A DNA stretch of 64,000 nt from Lysobacter sp. Root494 (GTDB lineage: Bacteria; Pseudomonadota; Gammaproteobacteria; Xanthomonadales; Xanthomonadaceae), in the NCBI RefSeq assembly GCF_001427225.1, contig NZ_LMFH01000001.1, positions 160,329 to 224,328 of the forward strand. Direction: 5' to 3'. A program made the position numbers and the translations under genes. The notes under the pieces were generated by a model, which did not search any database, was not told where the DNA came from, and saw only the letters and a list, made by a program, of their open reading frames with translations. Shown piece after piece: positions 1 through 8,904 of the stretch. The first letter of the stretch is position 1; every line of letters starts with the position of its first letter.

Positions 1-67
1 CCTGATGGGTAGCGCAGCCCCCGAGCAGGATGGTGGCGACAAACAGGGCGAGTGCGTGGGAGCGCAT
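1..67 (-). CDS. Lipoprotein N-terminus (partial, runs off the window)
   Basis: Only the first 22 codons are inside the window. They read as a lipoprotein signal peptide: MRSHALALF followed by a hydrophobic run and the lipobox LGGC, with the lipidated cysteine at residue 18. The mature protein, starting CATHQ, would be anchored to a membrane on the periplasmic side. Nothing of its functional domain is visible. It is the last gene of a minus-strand series rep - GNAT - lipoprotein and begins 65 bases after the GNAT stop. The start codon is the ATG at 67; no strong ribosome binding site is visible before it. The signal-peptide call is secure, the function unknown. Confidence 0.7.
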   Translation of the reverse strand, partial: MRSHALALFVATILLGGCATHQ

Positions 68-132
68 GCGAATACCGGATCCGGAAAATCGCGCGAGTGT
101 AGCCGAGCGCGAAGGCATGCCGATGTCCGCGC

Positions 133-624
133 TCAGGGCGTTGCGATCTGCAACGAGACCTGCTTTGTGCCTTCGGCCACCCACTGCTTACCGACTTCGC
201 GGAAGCCGAAACGTTCATGGAAACGGCTCGAAGCGTGGTTGAAAGGTTCGATGTAGAACTCGCAGGCGATCGCATCGACGCCACGCTCGCGGGCGAAGCC
301 GAACAGATCCTCGTACAGCCGCTGTCCCAGTCCGCGTCCCTGGTGGCTCGCTGCCACCGCGATGCGGTCGACATAAAGAAGCCGCGGCAGGCGTGCGGCG
401 TGCCACAGGTAATTGGGGCTGTCGTAATCCGCGCCCTCCGCGAACACGAGCAGGAACGCCACGACGGCTTCGTTCTCGCACGCCACCCTGTGGTACGCCG
501 CCTGCGCATGCAGGTGCGCGAGCCGTGCGCCGTCGAGCGGACTCAGCAGCGCCTCGGATTCGAGGTTCAGCGCAAGGATCGCCGGGAAATCGGCAGGCGT
601 TGCATCGCGAATCGCGATCGCCAT
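133..624 (-). CDS. GNAT-family N-acetyltransferase
   Basis: A 163-aa GNAT-fold acetyltransferase, expected to move an acetyl group from acetyl-CoA to an amine. The acetyl-CoA pyrophosphate-binding motif is visible as QGRGLG near residue 95, preceded by the beta-4 strand LLYVDRIAVAA. The C-terminal FHERFGF is the usual beta-6 element before the last strand. Length matches single-domain family members. The ATG at 624 lies 3 bases after the rep stop codon, so it is probably translated by coupling from rep. The substrate cannot be inferred; FYIEPFNHASSRF resembles small-molecule or antibiotic-type acetyltransferases, but this is only suggestive. Confidence 0.85.
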   Translation of the reverse strand: MAIAIRDATPADFPAILALNLESEALLSPLDGARLAHLHAQAAYHRVACENEAVVAFLLVFAEGADYDSPNYLWHAARLPRLLYVDRIAVAASHQGRGLGQRLYEDLFGFARERGVDAIACEFYIEPFNHASSRFHERFGFREVGKQWVAEGTKQVSLQIATP

Positions 625-627
625 CGG

Positions 628-2607
628 TCAACCCTCGAGCAGCGCCTTGATCGCCGCGAAACCCGCGCTCGCGCGTTCCTGCTTGCGCGCCGCATCCGCC
701 ACCGGATCAGCACCATCGCGCTGCAGTTCGGTGGTGGGCAGTTCGTCGAGGAAGCGGCTCGGTTTCAGGCGCATCTTGTCCCCCCAGCGCGAGGCCTCGC
801 GCGAATGCGACAGCCACAGCTGTTCCTTGGCGCGGGTGATGCCGACGTAGAGCAGGCGACGTTCCTCGTCGAGGCTGCCTTCCTCCAGCGCCATGTCATG
901 CGGCAGCGTGCCGTCCTCGCAACCGATGATGAAGACGTAGCGGAACTCCAGTCCCTTCGCGCCGTGCATCGACATCAGCCGCACCTGGTTGCCGGCGTCG
1001 CCCTTGTCCGCATGCGAAAGCAATGCAAGCTGCGCCGCAAGTTCACCCGGGCCGGAACCCTTGCCGCCTTCGAACCAGCCGGCGAGTTCCTCGAGGTTTT
1101 CCTTGCGTCGCTGGAAGCTGGCTTCGTCCTTGCACTGCAGGCGGATGGCCGCAAGCATTCCCGATTTCTCACCGAGCACGCGCACCAGTTCGGCCGGCGT
1201 CAGGCGCGTCGCATCGGAGCGCAGCGAACGTACGATGCCCATGAAGCCGTCGAGCGCATTCGCCGCACGCGGCGCGAGCTGCTTGAGCGCGCCGACCGAC
1301 TCGGCCGCGCGCGACATCGGCATGTGTTGGCCATGCGCCAGTTCGGCGAGCTTCGACAGCGTGGTCGCGCCGACTTCGCGCTTGGGCGCCTGCACCGCGC
1401 GCAGGAACGCGGCGTCGTCGTCGGGGTTGGCGACCAGGCGCAGCCATGCGAGCGTGTCCTTCACTTCCTGGCGTTCGAGAAACGCGGTGCCGCCGCTGAG
1501 GTGGTATGGGATGCGTAGCAGCTGCAGCGCCTTTTCCAGCGGACGCGACTGGTGGTTGCCGCGGAACAGGATGCAGAAGTCGCTCCACGGCGCCGCGTTC
1601 TTCTGCGCGATGAAATGAATTTCGGATGCGACCTTCTCCGCTTCGTGCGCGGCATCGCGGCATTCCCACACGCGGATGCGTTCGCCGTCGGGCTGGTCGC
1701 TCCACAGCGTCTTCGGGTATTCGTGGAAGTTGTGGGCGATCAGCGCATTCGCGGCACGCAGCACGCGGTTGCTGCAGCGGTAGTTCTGCTCGAGCTTGAT
1801 GATTTCCAGCGCCGGATAATCCTTGCCCAGCTGCAGCAGGTTGTCCGGATTCGCGCCGCGCCAGGCGTAGATCGACTGGTCGTCGTCGCCCACGCAGGTG
1901 AACAGGCCCTTCTCGCCCGCGAGCGCTTTCAGCAGGCGGTACTGCGCGTCGTTGGTGTCCTGGCATTCGTCGACGAGCAGGTAGCCGATGCGTTCGCGCC
2001 ACGCGAGGCGCAGCTCTTCCTCGGCTTCCAGCAGCCGCACCGGCAGGCGGATCAAGTCGTCGAAGTCGACCGCGTTGAAAGTGGTGAGACGCTGCTGGTA
2101 CTTGCCGTAGAGGATCGCGGCTTCCATCTCGCGCGGACTCTGCGCGGCGGCGAGTGCTTCTTCCGGCGACAGCCCCGCGTTCTTCGCGCGCGAGATCAGG
2201 TTGCGCGCGTTGTCGAGCACGTCCGGCTTACTGCCCGGCGGCAGCAGGTCCTTCAATTGCGCGCCGGTGTCGTCGCTGTCGAACACGCTGAAGCCGCGGC
2301 GCAGGCCGGCCTTCGCATGTTCGATCTGCAGGAACTTCAGTCCGAGCGCGTGGAAAGTGCAGATCGTCAGCCCTTCGCCCGCATCGCCCCTGATCCGCTT
2401 GGCGATGCGCTCCTTCATCTCGCGCGCCGACTTGTTGGTGAAGGTGATCGCCGCGATGCGTTTCGCCGGCATGCGTCCCGATGAAATCAGGTGCGCGATC
2501 TTTTCGATGATCACGCGCGTCTTGCCGCTGCCCGCGCCGGCGAGCACGAGGAGTGGGCCATCGGTGTGCAGAACGGCGGCGCGTTGGGGAGGGTTGAGGC
2601 CGTGCAT
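628..2607 (-). CDS. rep: ATP-dependent DNA helicase Rep (UvrD/Rep, SF1A)
   Basis: A 3'-5' single-strand DNA translocase/helicase that helps replication forks pass protein barriers. The 659-aa length is close to E. coli Rep (673 aa). SF1 motifs appear in order: Walker A GAGSGKT at about residues 24-30, Ia TNKSAREMKER, II LLVDECQDTN, III GDDDQSIYAWRGA, IV QNYRCSNRVL, V MSMHGAKGLEF and VI RRLLYVGITRAKEQL. The N-terminus MHGLNPPQRAAV is typical of Rep rather than UvrD. The ATG at 2607 is preceded by GGAAG. It is followed three bases later by a GNAT gene, suggesting a two-gene transcript. UvrD or PcrA is the alternative, but length and N-terminus favour Rep. Confidence 0.93.
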   Translation of the reverse strand: MHGLNPPQRAAVLHTDGPLLVLAGAGSGKTRVIIEKIAHLISSGRMPAKRIAAITFTNKSAREMKERIAKRIRGDAGEGLTICTFHALGLKFLQIEHAKAGLRRGFSVFDSDDTGAQLKDLLPPGSKPDVLDNARNLISRAKNAGLSPEEALAAAQSPREMEAAILYGKYQQRLTTFNAVDFDDLIRLPVRLLEAEEELRLAWRERIGYLLVDECQDTNDAQYRLLKALAGEKGLFTCVGDDDQSIYAWRGANPDNLLQLGKDYPALEIIKLEQNYRCSNRVLRAANALIAHNFHEYPKTLWSDQPDGERIRVWECRDAAHEAEKVASEIHFIAQKNAAPWSDFCILFRGNHQSRPLEKALQLLRIPYHLSGGTAFLERQEVKDTLAWLRLVANPDDDAAFLRAVQAPKREVGATTLSKLAELAHGQHMPMSRAAESVGALKQLAPRAANALDGFMGIVRSLRSDATRLTPAELVRVLGEKSGMLAAIRLQCKDEASFQRRKENLEELAGWFEGGKGSGPGELAAQLALLSHADKGDAGNQVRLMSMHGAKGLEFRYVFIIGCEDGTLPHDMALEEGSLDEERRLLYVGITRAKEQLWLSHSREASRWGDKMRLKPSRFLDELPTTELQRDGADPVADAARKQERASAGFAAIKALLEG

Positions 2608-2703
2608 GGAGACTTCCGTATAGGTCGTCAGTTTACCTTGGGCTCCCGCGATAACTCGCTAAGCTGTCCGTCAACTTTTGACCAATTGAAGAAAGGGATG
2701 TCG

Positions 2704-3510
2704 ATGCAGCGCACCTGTTGGACACTTGCGGTTTCCCTGGCGCTGCTGTTGCCTTCGACCGCGAGCGCGGCGCAGAACAAGGACATTCCGCCCGATCCGG
2801 TGAGCGATCCGCTGCTCATCACGGCCGGGTTCCTGAATCACCACCAAGATCTGAAGTACCGCTTGCTAGGCATCGAGGCGTACAACAAGCAGGACTTCGA
2901 AAACGCGCTGCGCTTCTTTCGTCGCGCGAGCTACTTTGCGGACAAGCCGTCGCAGGGCATGGTGGCCGAGATGTACTGGAAGGGTGAAGGCACGCCGGTG
3001 AATCGTCCGATGGCCTATGCGTGGATGGACCTCGCCGCCGAGCGCAGCTACCGGGGCTTCCTTTTACTGCGGGAACGCTACTGGAATGACCTGACCGGGG
3101 CGGAGCGCGAGCGCGCCGTTGCCGAAGGGCAGGTAATCTACGCGCGGTTCGGCGATGCCGCCGCCAAGCCGCGATACGAGGCGGAGCTCCGGCGCGGAAG
3201 GAAGAGCATGGTGGGCAGCCGCACGGGGTTCGCCGGCACAGTGCGGATCGAAGTGCCCGGCCCGGCCGGCTCGCAGTCGATCGATGGATCGAAGTTCTAC
3301 GACGAGCGCTACTGGGATGCGAAGAAGTACTGGGCATGGCAGGACGCGATATGGGCAAGGCCGCGCGTGGGAAAGGTCAGCGTGGGCGAAGTGGAAGCGG
3401 TGAAGAACGCCGCGCCCTCGCGAATTCCCGGCACCGCGCCCGACATCGATGCGCCTGTTCCGGAAGTGCCGCAGGAGCCTGCGGTGCCCGCACCGGTGGA
3501 TACGCCATGA
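2704..3510 (+). CDS. Secreted Sel1-like repeat protein
   Basis: A 268-aa exported protein. Residues 1-23 form a Sec signal peptide ending SAASAAQ-like (hydrophobic core LAVSLALLLP, cleavage after TASA). The middle contains helical repeats of the TPR/Sel1 type: YNKQDFENALRFFRRAS followed by the Sel1 signature GMVAEMYWKGEGTPV-NRPMAYAWMDLAAE. Such repeats usually mediate protein-protein contacts. The C-terminus is rich in Pro, Val and Ala (VPEVPQEPAVPAPVDTP) and probably disordered. I chose the ATG at 2704 because GAAAGGG lies about six bases before it; the in-frame ATG at 2698 abuts that site directly. No partner is visible nearby, so the role remains unknown. Confidence 0.75.
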   Translation: MQRTCWTLAVSLALLLPSTASAAQNKDIPPDPVSDPLLITAGFLNHHQDLKYRLLGIEAYNKQDFENALRFFRRASYFADKPSQGMVAEMYWKGEGTPVNRPMAYAWMDLAAERSYRGFLLLRERYWNDLTGAERERAVAEGQVIYARFGDAAAKPRYEAELRRGRKSMVGSRTGFAGTVRIEVPGPAGSQSIDGSKFYDERYWDAKKYWAWQDAIWARPRVGKVSVGEVEAVKNAAPSRIPGTAPDIDAPVPEVPQEPAVPAPVDTP

Positions 3511-3575
3511 CGCCTGCCGATTGAAGACCCTCACCAGCTGCGGCATTGTTCGGGCATCGCCCTGATGCCGCCGCC

Positions 3576-4484
3576 ATGACATACGAAGGTTCGCCAGGCA
3601 CGCAACGCGCGATGCGCATCGGCCTGGTCGCCAACAGCCTGCACTACACCGCCCCGGACGCCGCGCTGTTCCGCTGGCTGCGCGCGTGCGAGCCAGGCAT
3701 TCGCGAACTGGACCTCGGCCTGCATGTCGTCGGCCGCACCCACGATGCAATCGTGGCCGAAGGCATGCTGGCGGGCTACGCGGGCTTGCGCCGGTATCCC
3801 TACGGTCGTGATGGCGGCCTGATGAAGCTGGTCGCCGAAGTCGTCGGCCTGGACGAGGAACGCACGCTGGATGGCGCGATCTACCTGCTCAATCCAGTCA
3901 CGCCGTCATCGGTGTTTCCCGAAGCGACGGCGCTCAAGCGCCAGTGCGTGATCCACGGCAAGCCATTCGTCTCGACGCTGGCGGGTGCGCGCGACTGGAT
4001 CGAGATGGAGCGCATCCACGCGGGCTTCGCCCCCGATCCCGATGCCGACCGTTTCTACGCACTGGAACAGCAGACGCTCGCCCTGATCGCGCACGATGCG
4101 ATGAAGCCGCAGATGCAGGCCTTCGCCGACGCGCATTTCGACGTGCTGTCGCGCTTCGCCCATCGCGTCGCCACAGGTACCACCGGGCAGATGCTCAACG
4201 AACTGGCGTGGAGACGCGGCTGGCCGCAGGACCGACCCTGGGCGGAGCGTTACCGCAGCGGCCCGATGGGCGGCGATGCGCAGATCGCCGACCTCGTCCT
4301 CGAGGGACGCTGCCATCGCGCGATCTTCTTCGAGGATCCGCATGTCGCACGCCAGCACGAAGCCGATATCCAGCTGCTCGAGCGCGCGGTGACCACGGTC
4401 ACCGACAACGCGGTCTGCTTCACCTCGCCGCAGGTGGCGGCGCGATGGGTCGAGGCGGTAAGCAAGCGCGCCGCGTCTCCGTAG
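3576..4484 (+). CDS. Two-domain methylglyoxal synthase-like protein
   Basis: Methylglyoxal synthase (MgsA) converts dihydroxyacetone phosphate to methylglyoxal plus phosphate. The C-terminal half (about residues 165-295) matches MgsA in order: LALIAHDAMK, VATGTTG, SGPMGGD and FFEDPHVARQHEADIQ. Residues corresponding to E. coli His19, Asp20, Asp71, Asp91, His98 and Asp101 are all present here as H173, D174, D234, D254, H261 and D264. The spacing between the last four is identical to E. coli. The N-terminal half (about 14-140) looks like a degenerate copy: IGLVANSLHY, RDGGLMKLV and IYLLNPVTPSSVFPE align in order but lack the acid/base residues. At 302 aa it is twice the usual ~150 aa. The start is uncertain: the ATG at 3612 also sits just before the domain, and neither has a clear ribosome binding site. 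Confidence 0.75.
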   Translation: MTYEGSPGTQRAMRIGLVANSLHYTAPDAALFRWLRACEPGIRELDLGLHVVGRTHDAIVAEGMLAGYAGLRRYPYGRDGGLMKLVAEVVGLDEERTLDGAIYLLNPVTPSSVFPEATALKRQCVIHGKPFVSTLAGARDWIEMERIHAGFAPDPDADRFYALEQQTLALIAHDAMKPQMQAFADAHFDVLSRFAHRVATGTTGQMLNELAWRRGWPQDRPWAERYRSGPMGGDAQIADLVLEGRCHRAIFFEDPHVARQHEADIQLLERAVTTVTDNAVCFTSPQVAARWVEAVSKRAASP

Positions 4485-4578
4485 CGCCGCGCCTGCGCGA
4501 TACTCCATCGCGGGAGTGCACCGCGAAGCGCACCCGCACGCGCCGCGCACCGGTCCGGCGCTGCCTTAAACTGCGCAC

Positions 4579-5208
4579 ATGGCCAAGCTCTACTTCTACT
4601 ACTCGGCGATGAATGCCGGGAAGACCACGACCCTGCTGCAGTCCGCACACAATTATCGCGAACGCGGGATGCGCGTGCTGATCCTCACGCCGCGCCTGGA
4701 TGATCGCGCGGGCAGCGGGACGGTGGCCTCCCGCATCGGCCTGAAGGCCGCGGGACATGCGTTCGGGCGTGGCGACGATCTGGAGCAGTTGATACGCAGC
4801 GACATTGCCGCGCACGGCAAGCTGGATTGCGTGCTGGTCGACGAGGCGCAGTTCCTCGGCAAGGCGCAGGTGTGGCAGCTCAGCGAAGTCGTCGATGCTT
4901 TGCGCGTGCCGGTGCTCTGTTACGGGCTGCGTACCGACTTCCGCGGCGAGCTGTTCGAAGGGAGCCAGTACCTGCTGGCGTGGGCGGACGAGCTCAACGA
5001 GATCAAGACGATCTGCCACAGCGGCAAGAAGGCGACGATGACCGTGCGCGTCGACGACGCGGGTCGCGCGGTGCAGCAGGGCCCGCAGGTGGAGATCGGC
5101 GGCAACGAGCGCTATGTGTCGGTGTCGCGCGCCGAGTTCAAGAAGGTGATGCGCGGCGAGAGCGCGGTCGAGGGATTGCCGGAACTGCAGCAGCCTTCGC
5201 TGCTGTAG
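4579..5208 (+). CDS. tdk: Thymidine kinase
   Basis: Type II thymidine kinase, phosphorylating thymidine with ATP in the pyrimidine salvage pathway. The 209-aa sequence has the P-loop [12 protein letters not shown] at residues 9-20, the Walker B-like LVDEAQFL, the lid region [17 protein letters not shown] and the nucleoside-binding segment [14 protein letters not shown]. The structural zinc site of E. coli-type enzymes is lost: CHSGKKATM replaces CxxC, and the second pair is replaced by VSRAEF. Xanthomonas enzymes share this substitution as far as I remember, so it is a lineage feature. The gene is monocistronic and converges tail to tail with the kinase gene 10 bases downstream. Confidence 0.95.
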   Translation: MAKLYFYYSAMNAGKTTTLLQSAHNYRERGMRVLILTPRLDDRAGSGTVASRIGLKAAGHAFGRGDDLEQLIRSDIAAHGKLDCVLVDEAQFLGKAQVWQLSEVVDALRVPVLCYGLRTDFRGELFEGSQYLLAWADELNEIKTICHSGKKATMTVRVDDAGRAVQQGPQVEIGGNERYVSVSRAEFKKVMRGESAVEGLPELQQPSLL

Positions 5209-5218
5209 GTCACCGCAG

Positions 5219-8029
5219 TCATCCGCACGCGGCGCGGATCGCACGCACCTCGCGCAGCACGGAACCGCCTTCGGGCATCGTCGCCTGCATGTCGCGGGCG
5301 ATCGCATCGAGGTTGGCGCGCGCGCCCGCCGCGTCGTGCGTGCAGCGTGTTTCGGCGAGGTAGGCCTGGGCGAGCCAGCGTGTCTTGTTCAGTTCGGCAT
5401 TCGCCGCGGACCCGCTACCTATCCCGATCAGGCGCTGCACGGCCTTCGCATCGCCATCGGCCGCAAGCAGGCGCGCCTGCGACAGTTCGGCGCGCAGCGT
5501 ATGCGTATGCGCGGTGCCATAGCCGGAGCGGGTGATCGCGACCGCCGAGCGGAGCATGGCCCTGGCCTGTTCCGGGCGCCCCAGCGTCGCAGCGACCACG
5601 CCCATGAGGCGATCGGTGTCGCCGACGATCCCATGGCTCGCACCGAACTGCTCCACGCGCAGCCGCCGGGATTCTTCGAGCAACGGCCATGCGTCGTCGT
5701 CGAAGCCGGCCTCGTGCATCACCATTGCCTGGTTGAACAAGCCGGCCGCGAGCAGGCCCTTGTCGGCTCCCTTCCGCCAGATCGAGACCGCGCGCGCCAG
5801 GGCGGGCATTGCGGCATCGAAGTCGCCGCGTTCCCACGCGGTGATGCCCAGGCTGTTGTAGTTGCGCGCGACGTCGGGATGGTCCTCTCCCAGTCGGGAC
5901 ACGAGCCAGGCCTGCGTCTCGGTGAATTCGCGCTGCGCTTCGGCGTAGCGACCCTGGTCGACATGCAGTGCGGCCAGCTGGCGCCTGGCATCGACTCCGG
6001 CGCGGCTGTCGCTGCCCTGCAATTGCACCGACAGCATCGCGGCCTGTTCGCAGTCGCGCTCGGCGAACGTTTCGTTGCCTTGCGCGCGATACACGGCGCA
6101 CCGGCTGCGCAGGATGTTCACGGCGAGGGGATGGCGTGCACTCACGTGTTCGCGCAGGCGGTCCAGCGCTGCGTCGTAGCCGCGCAGCGCCGCTGCGTTA
6201 TCGCCCGTATCGGCATGCAGGCTGGCCAGGTCGATCAGGTTCTCGACGATGCCCACCTCGTCGGAAGGCGATTCGCGACGCACCGCCAGCGCGCGTTCGT
6301 ACATCTGCCGCGCGCCCTGCTGTTCGCCCGCGGCGCGGCGGCAGCGGCCCAACTGCGAATAGAACTGGCTGGCCTGCGCAGGCAGCTGCGCTTCCTCGCT
6401 GCGCGCGAGGCCGAGCGAAGGCTGCATCAGGTCCAGGCACAACAGCGCCTTGCCCTGCAGGGCGAGCAGCTGTCCGCGCAACGCGAGCGATTCGAGTTGC
6501 AGGCTGTCGGGAATGTCGCGCGCGCCATCGACGATCGCGGCCTGGCGCCGCAGCAGCTCCGCGGCTTCGCGGTAGTCGCCCAGGCCCAGGCGCAACCGCG
6601 CGAGCAGGCCAAGCAACTCGGCGCGCGTGCGTGGCTGCCGGCTGGGCTCGGCCTGGTCGCGCGCCTCGGCGGCCGCCAGCAGGCTGCGCAGGTCGGTGGC
6701 CTTGCCCGGCGCACCGCCAGCCTGTTCGAACAGGCCGACCATGAAGTCCTGCATCGCCTGCGCGCGCGCGGCTTCGGCCAGCGCCTGTCGCGCCTGCCAT
6801 GCCACCAGCGTGATCGAAAGGCCGAGCACGAGCGTCACCATCACCGCGGTCGCCAGTGCCCAGCGGTGACGCGCGACGTACTTGCGAAATCGGTAGGCGA
6901 CGCCCTGCGAACGAGCGAGCACCGGCCGGCCATCCTCGTAGCGGCGCAGGTCCAGGGCCAGTGCTTCGGCCGAGGGATAGCGTTGCTCGGACTTCTTCGA
7001 CAACGTCTTCAACACGATGTTGTCGAGATCGCCACCCAGCACGCGCGCCCGCCGGCGCAACGCCGCCACCTGTCCGGGATCTTCGGACGTATCGCCTTCG
7101 ATCCGCCGCTGCACGGTCTGCGATGGCCGCAGCGGGTCGGTAAGCAGGATCGCTTCTTCCCACGCCGCATCGCTCTCGCGCTTGAGGCGATACGGCTTGC
7201 GATCGGTGAGCAGTTCGTACAGCACGACGCCGAGCGAATACACGTCGGTCATCGTCGTGACCGGCTCGCCGCGGATCTGCTCGGGCGCGGCGTAGTGCAG
7301 GGTGAAGGCGCGCACGCCGGTGCGCGTCTGTTCGATGATGGGGGCTTCGCTGTCAAGCAGCTTGGCGATGCCGAAATCCAGCAGCCGCACTTCGCCGGCC
7401 GGCGTGACCAGGATGTTCGACGGCTTGAGGTCGCGGTGCACGATCAGGTTGGCGTGCGCGTGGCTTACCGCGTCGCAGACCTGCTGGAACATGTGCAGCC
7501 GCTGCGCGACGGGAATGTCGAGTGCGCTGCAATAGTCGGTGATCGGTTCGCCGTCCACGTACTCGAGCGCGAGGTAAGGCACGCCTTCGGTGGTGACGCC
7601 GGCATCGAGCAGGCGCGCGATGTGCGGATGCGCGAGGCGCGCGAGGATCTGCCGTTCGCGGGTGAAGCGCAGGCGCAGGTTGGTGTCGGTGAGGCCGGGC
7701 CGTAGCAGCTTCAGCGCGACACGGCGCTGGTACAGGCCATCGGCGCGCGACGCCAGCCACACCTGGCCCATGCCGCCTTCACCGAGCAGGCGGTCGAGCC
7801 GGTACGGGCCGATGACCGTGCCCGGCTGCGCACCCGGGCGCGGGGGCACCAGCGGTTCGGCGAGGAAGTCGCAACGCTCGTCTTCGAGCGCGATGAGTTC
7901 TTCGAGCTCGGCGGTGAGCGCGGGGTCTTCACTGCGCATTTCACGCAGGCGTTCGGCGCGCGCTTCCTGTGGCAGCTCGAACAGCGAGTCGAGCAGCGGG
8001 GAGAGGCGGAGCCAGCGCTCGGGATCCAT
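5219..8029 (-). CDS. Membrane Ser/Thr protein kinase with C-terminal tetratricopeptide-like region
   Basis: A 936-aa Hanks-type kinase. Residues 1-70 are a leader resembling those of kinases paired with ECF sigma factors. The kinase domain spans about 76-340: glycine loop GEGGMGQV (83-90), VALK lysine 107, catalytic HRDLKPSN, DFG in LLDFGIAK, and YAAPEQ of the activation segment. A single membrane segment (ALATAVMVTLVLGLSITLV) lies near residue 400. The remaining ~500 residues are helical TPR-like repeats with many Ala/Leu/Arg pairs, predicted to be periplasmic and possibly sensory. It follows the ECF sigma gene by 75 bases on the same strand, so the two are probably co-transcribed. The substrate is unknown; phosphorylation of the sigma factor is a plausible guess. 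Confidence 0.9.
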   Translation of the reverse strand: MDPERWLRLSPLLDSLFELPQEARAERLREMRSEDPALTAELEELIALEDERCDFLAEPLVPPRPGAQPGTVIGPYRLDRLLGEGGMGQVWLASRADGLYQRRVALKLLRPGLTDTNLRLRFTRERQILARLAHPHIARLLDAGVTTEGVPYLALEYVDGEPITDYCSALDIPVAQRLHMFQQVCDAVSHAHANLIVHRDLKPSNILVTPAGEVRLLDFGIAKLLDSEAPIIEQTRTGVRAFTLHYAAPEQIRGEPVTTMTDVYSLGVVLYELLTDRKPYRLKRESDAAWEEAILLTDPLRPSQTVQRRIEGDTSEDPGQVAALRRRARVLGGDLDNIVLKTLSKKSEQRYPSAEALALDLRRYEDGRPVLARSQGVAYRFRKYVARHRWALATAVMVTLVLGLSITLVAWQARQALAEAARAQAMQDFMVGLFEQAGGAPGKATDLRSLLAAAEARDQAEPSRQPRTRAELLGLLARLRLGLGDYREAAELLRRQAAIVDGARDIPDSLQLESLALRGQLLALQGKALLCLDLMQPSLGLARSEEAQLPAQASQFYSQLGRCRRAAGEQQGARQMYERALAVRRESPSDEVGIVENLIDLASLHADTGDNAAALRGYDAALDRLREHVSARHPLAVNILRSRCAVYRAQGNETFAERDCEQAAMLSVQLQGSDSRAGVDARRQLAALHVDQGRYAEAQREFTETQAWLVSRLGEDHPDVARNYNSLGITAWERGDFDAAMPALARAVSIWRKGADKGLLAAGLFNQAMVMHEAGFDDDAWPLLEESRRLRVEQFGASHGIVGDTDRLMGVVAATLGRPEQARAMLRSAVAITRSGYGTAHTHTLRAELSQARLLAADGDAKAVQRLIGIGSGSAANAELNKTRWLAQAYLAETRCTHDAAGARANLDAIARDMQATMPEGGSVLREVRAIRAACG

Positions 8030-8104
8030 GGTCGTTATTGTTGCCCGTTGCTGCCTTCTCTGGGTGACCGAACGCAGGAGTGGCCCCTGCCGCTCCTGCC
8101 GCCG

Positions 8105-8668
8105 TCAGGAGTCCTTCAAGGACGCCAGCAGGAACATCCGCGCCTTCTGCCAGTCGCGACGGATGCTGCGCTCGGAGCGTTCGAGCAGGGCGGCGATTTC
8201 CAGTTCCGAGAGGCCGGCGAAGTAGCGCAGTTCCACCACCTGCGCGAGCTTCTGGTCGACCGCGGCGAGCTTGGTCAGCGCGGTGTCGAGGCCGAGGGTT
8301 TCCTCGTCCAGGCGCAGGCCGCCCTCGACATCCTCGGGCAGGTCGGTGACGCGGTGCAGGTCGCCGCCACGCTTCTGCGCCAGGCGCTGGCGGGCGTAGT
8401 CGACGACCACGCTGCGCATCGCCGAAGCGGCGTAGGCAAAGAAATGCGCGCGATCGTCGAACTTGGCTTCGCGGCGGCCGATCAGCTTGAGGTAGGCCTC
8501 GTGGACCAGCGCGGTGGCGTCGAGCGTCTGGCCATGCTGGCCGGCCAGTTGCCGCCGTGCCATGGAATGCAGCTCGGTGTAGAGGCGTGAGAGCACGTTG
8601 TCGAGCGCGCTGCGATCCCCCTCGCGGGCTGCATCCAGCAGCAAAGTGATGTCGGCGCTGTCCGTCAT
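8105..8668 (-). CDS. ECF-type RNA polymerase sigma factor (X6-like group)
   Basis: A 187-aa extracytoplasmic-function sigma factor directing RNA polymerase to a specific promoter set. Region 2 is visible at about residues 22-85 (LYTELHSMARRQLAGQ, ATALVHEAYLKLI) and region 4 at about 130-183 (VVELRYFAGLSELEIAALL followed by RSIRRDWQKARMFL). The N-terminus ADITLLLDAAREGD and the ALVHEAYLKL stretch fit the group of ECF sigmas (TIGR02999-like) that sit next to Ser/Thr kinases instead of anti-sigma genes. No anti-sigma gene is present here; the kinase immediately downstream is the natural candidate regulator. The ATG at 8668 has AAGGTGGC upstream on the minus strand. Confidence 0.9.
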   Translation of the reverse strand: MTDSADITLLLDAAREGDRSALDNVLSRLYTELHSMARRQLAGQHGQTLDATALVHEAYLKLIGRREAKFDDRAHFFAYAASAMRSVVVDYARQRLAQKRGGDLHRVTDLPEDVEGGLRLDEETLGLDTALTKLAAVDQKLAQVVELRYFAGLSELEIAALLERSERSIRRDWQKARMFLLASLKDS

Positions 8669-8904
8669 GTGCCACCTTCCCCTAAGTCGGGGCGACTATA
8701 AACCCATTCGTCGGAGGGGATCGCCGGCGTGGCCGCCTGCGGGGTTTTCGAGCGTTTATGCCGGCCCGCAGCAAGTACTTCTGATGATGCCCAGCACCGC
8801 GAAGCAATCACCTGGCCGCGGAGCGATCCAGCGCGGCTGGCGCGCTTCACCCGTAACGATGTCGAGCCGAGCGATCGCGCGCACGGCGCACGCTACGTGG
8901 ATGC

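Noticed and set aside
217..1518. 433-codon open frame on the plus strand
   Set aside because: It lies antisense to the GNAT and rep genes, whose full motifs are evident; high G+C creates long chance frames opposite real genes.
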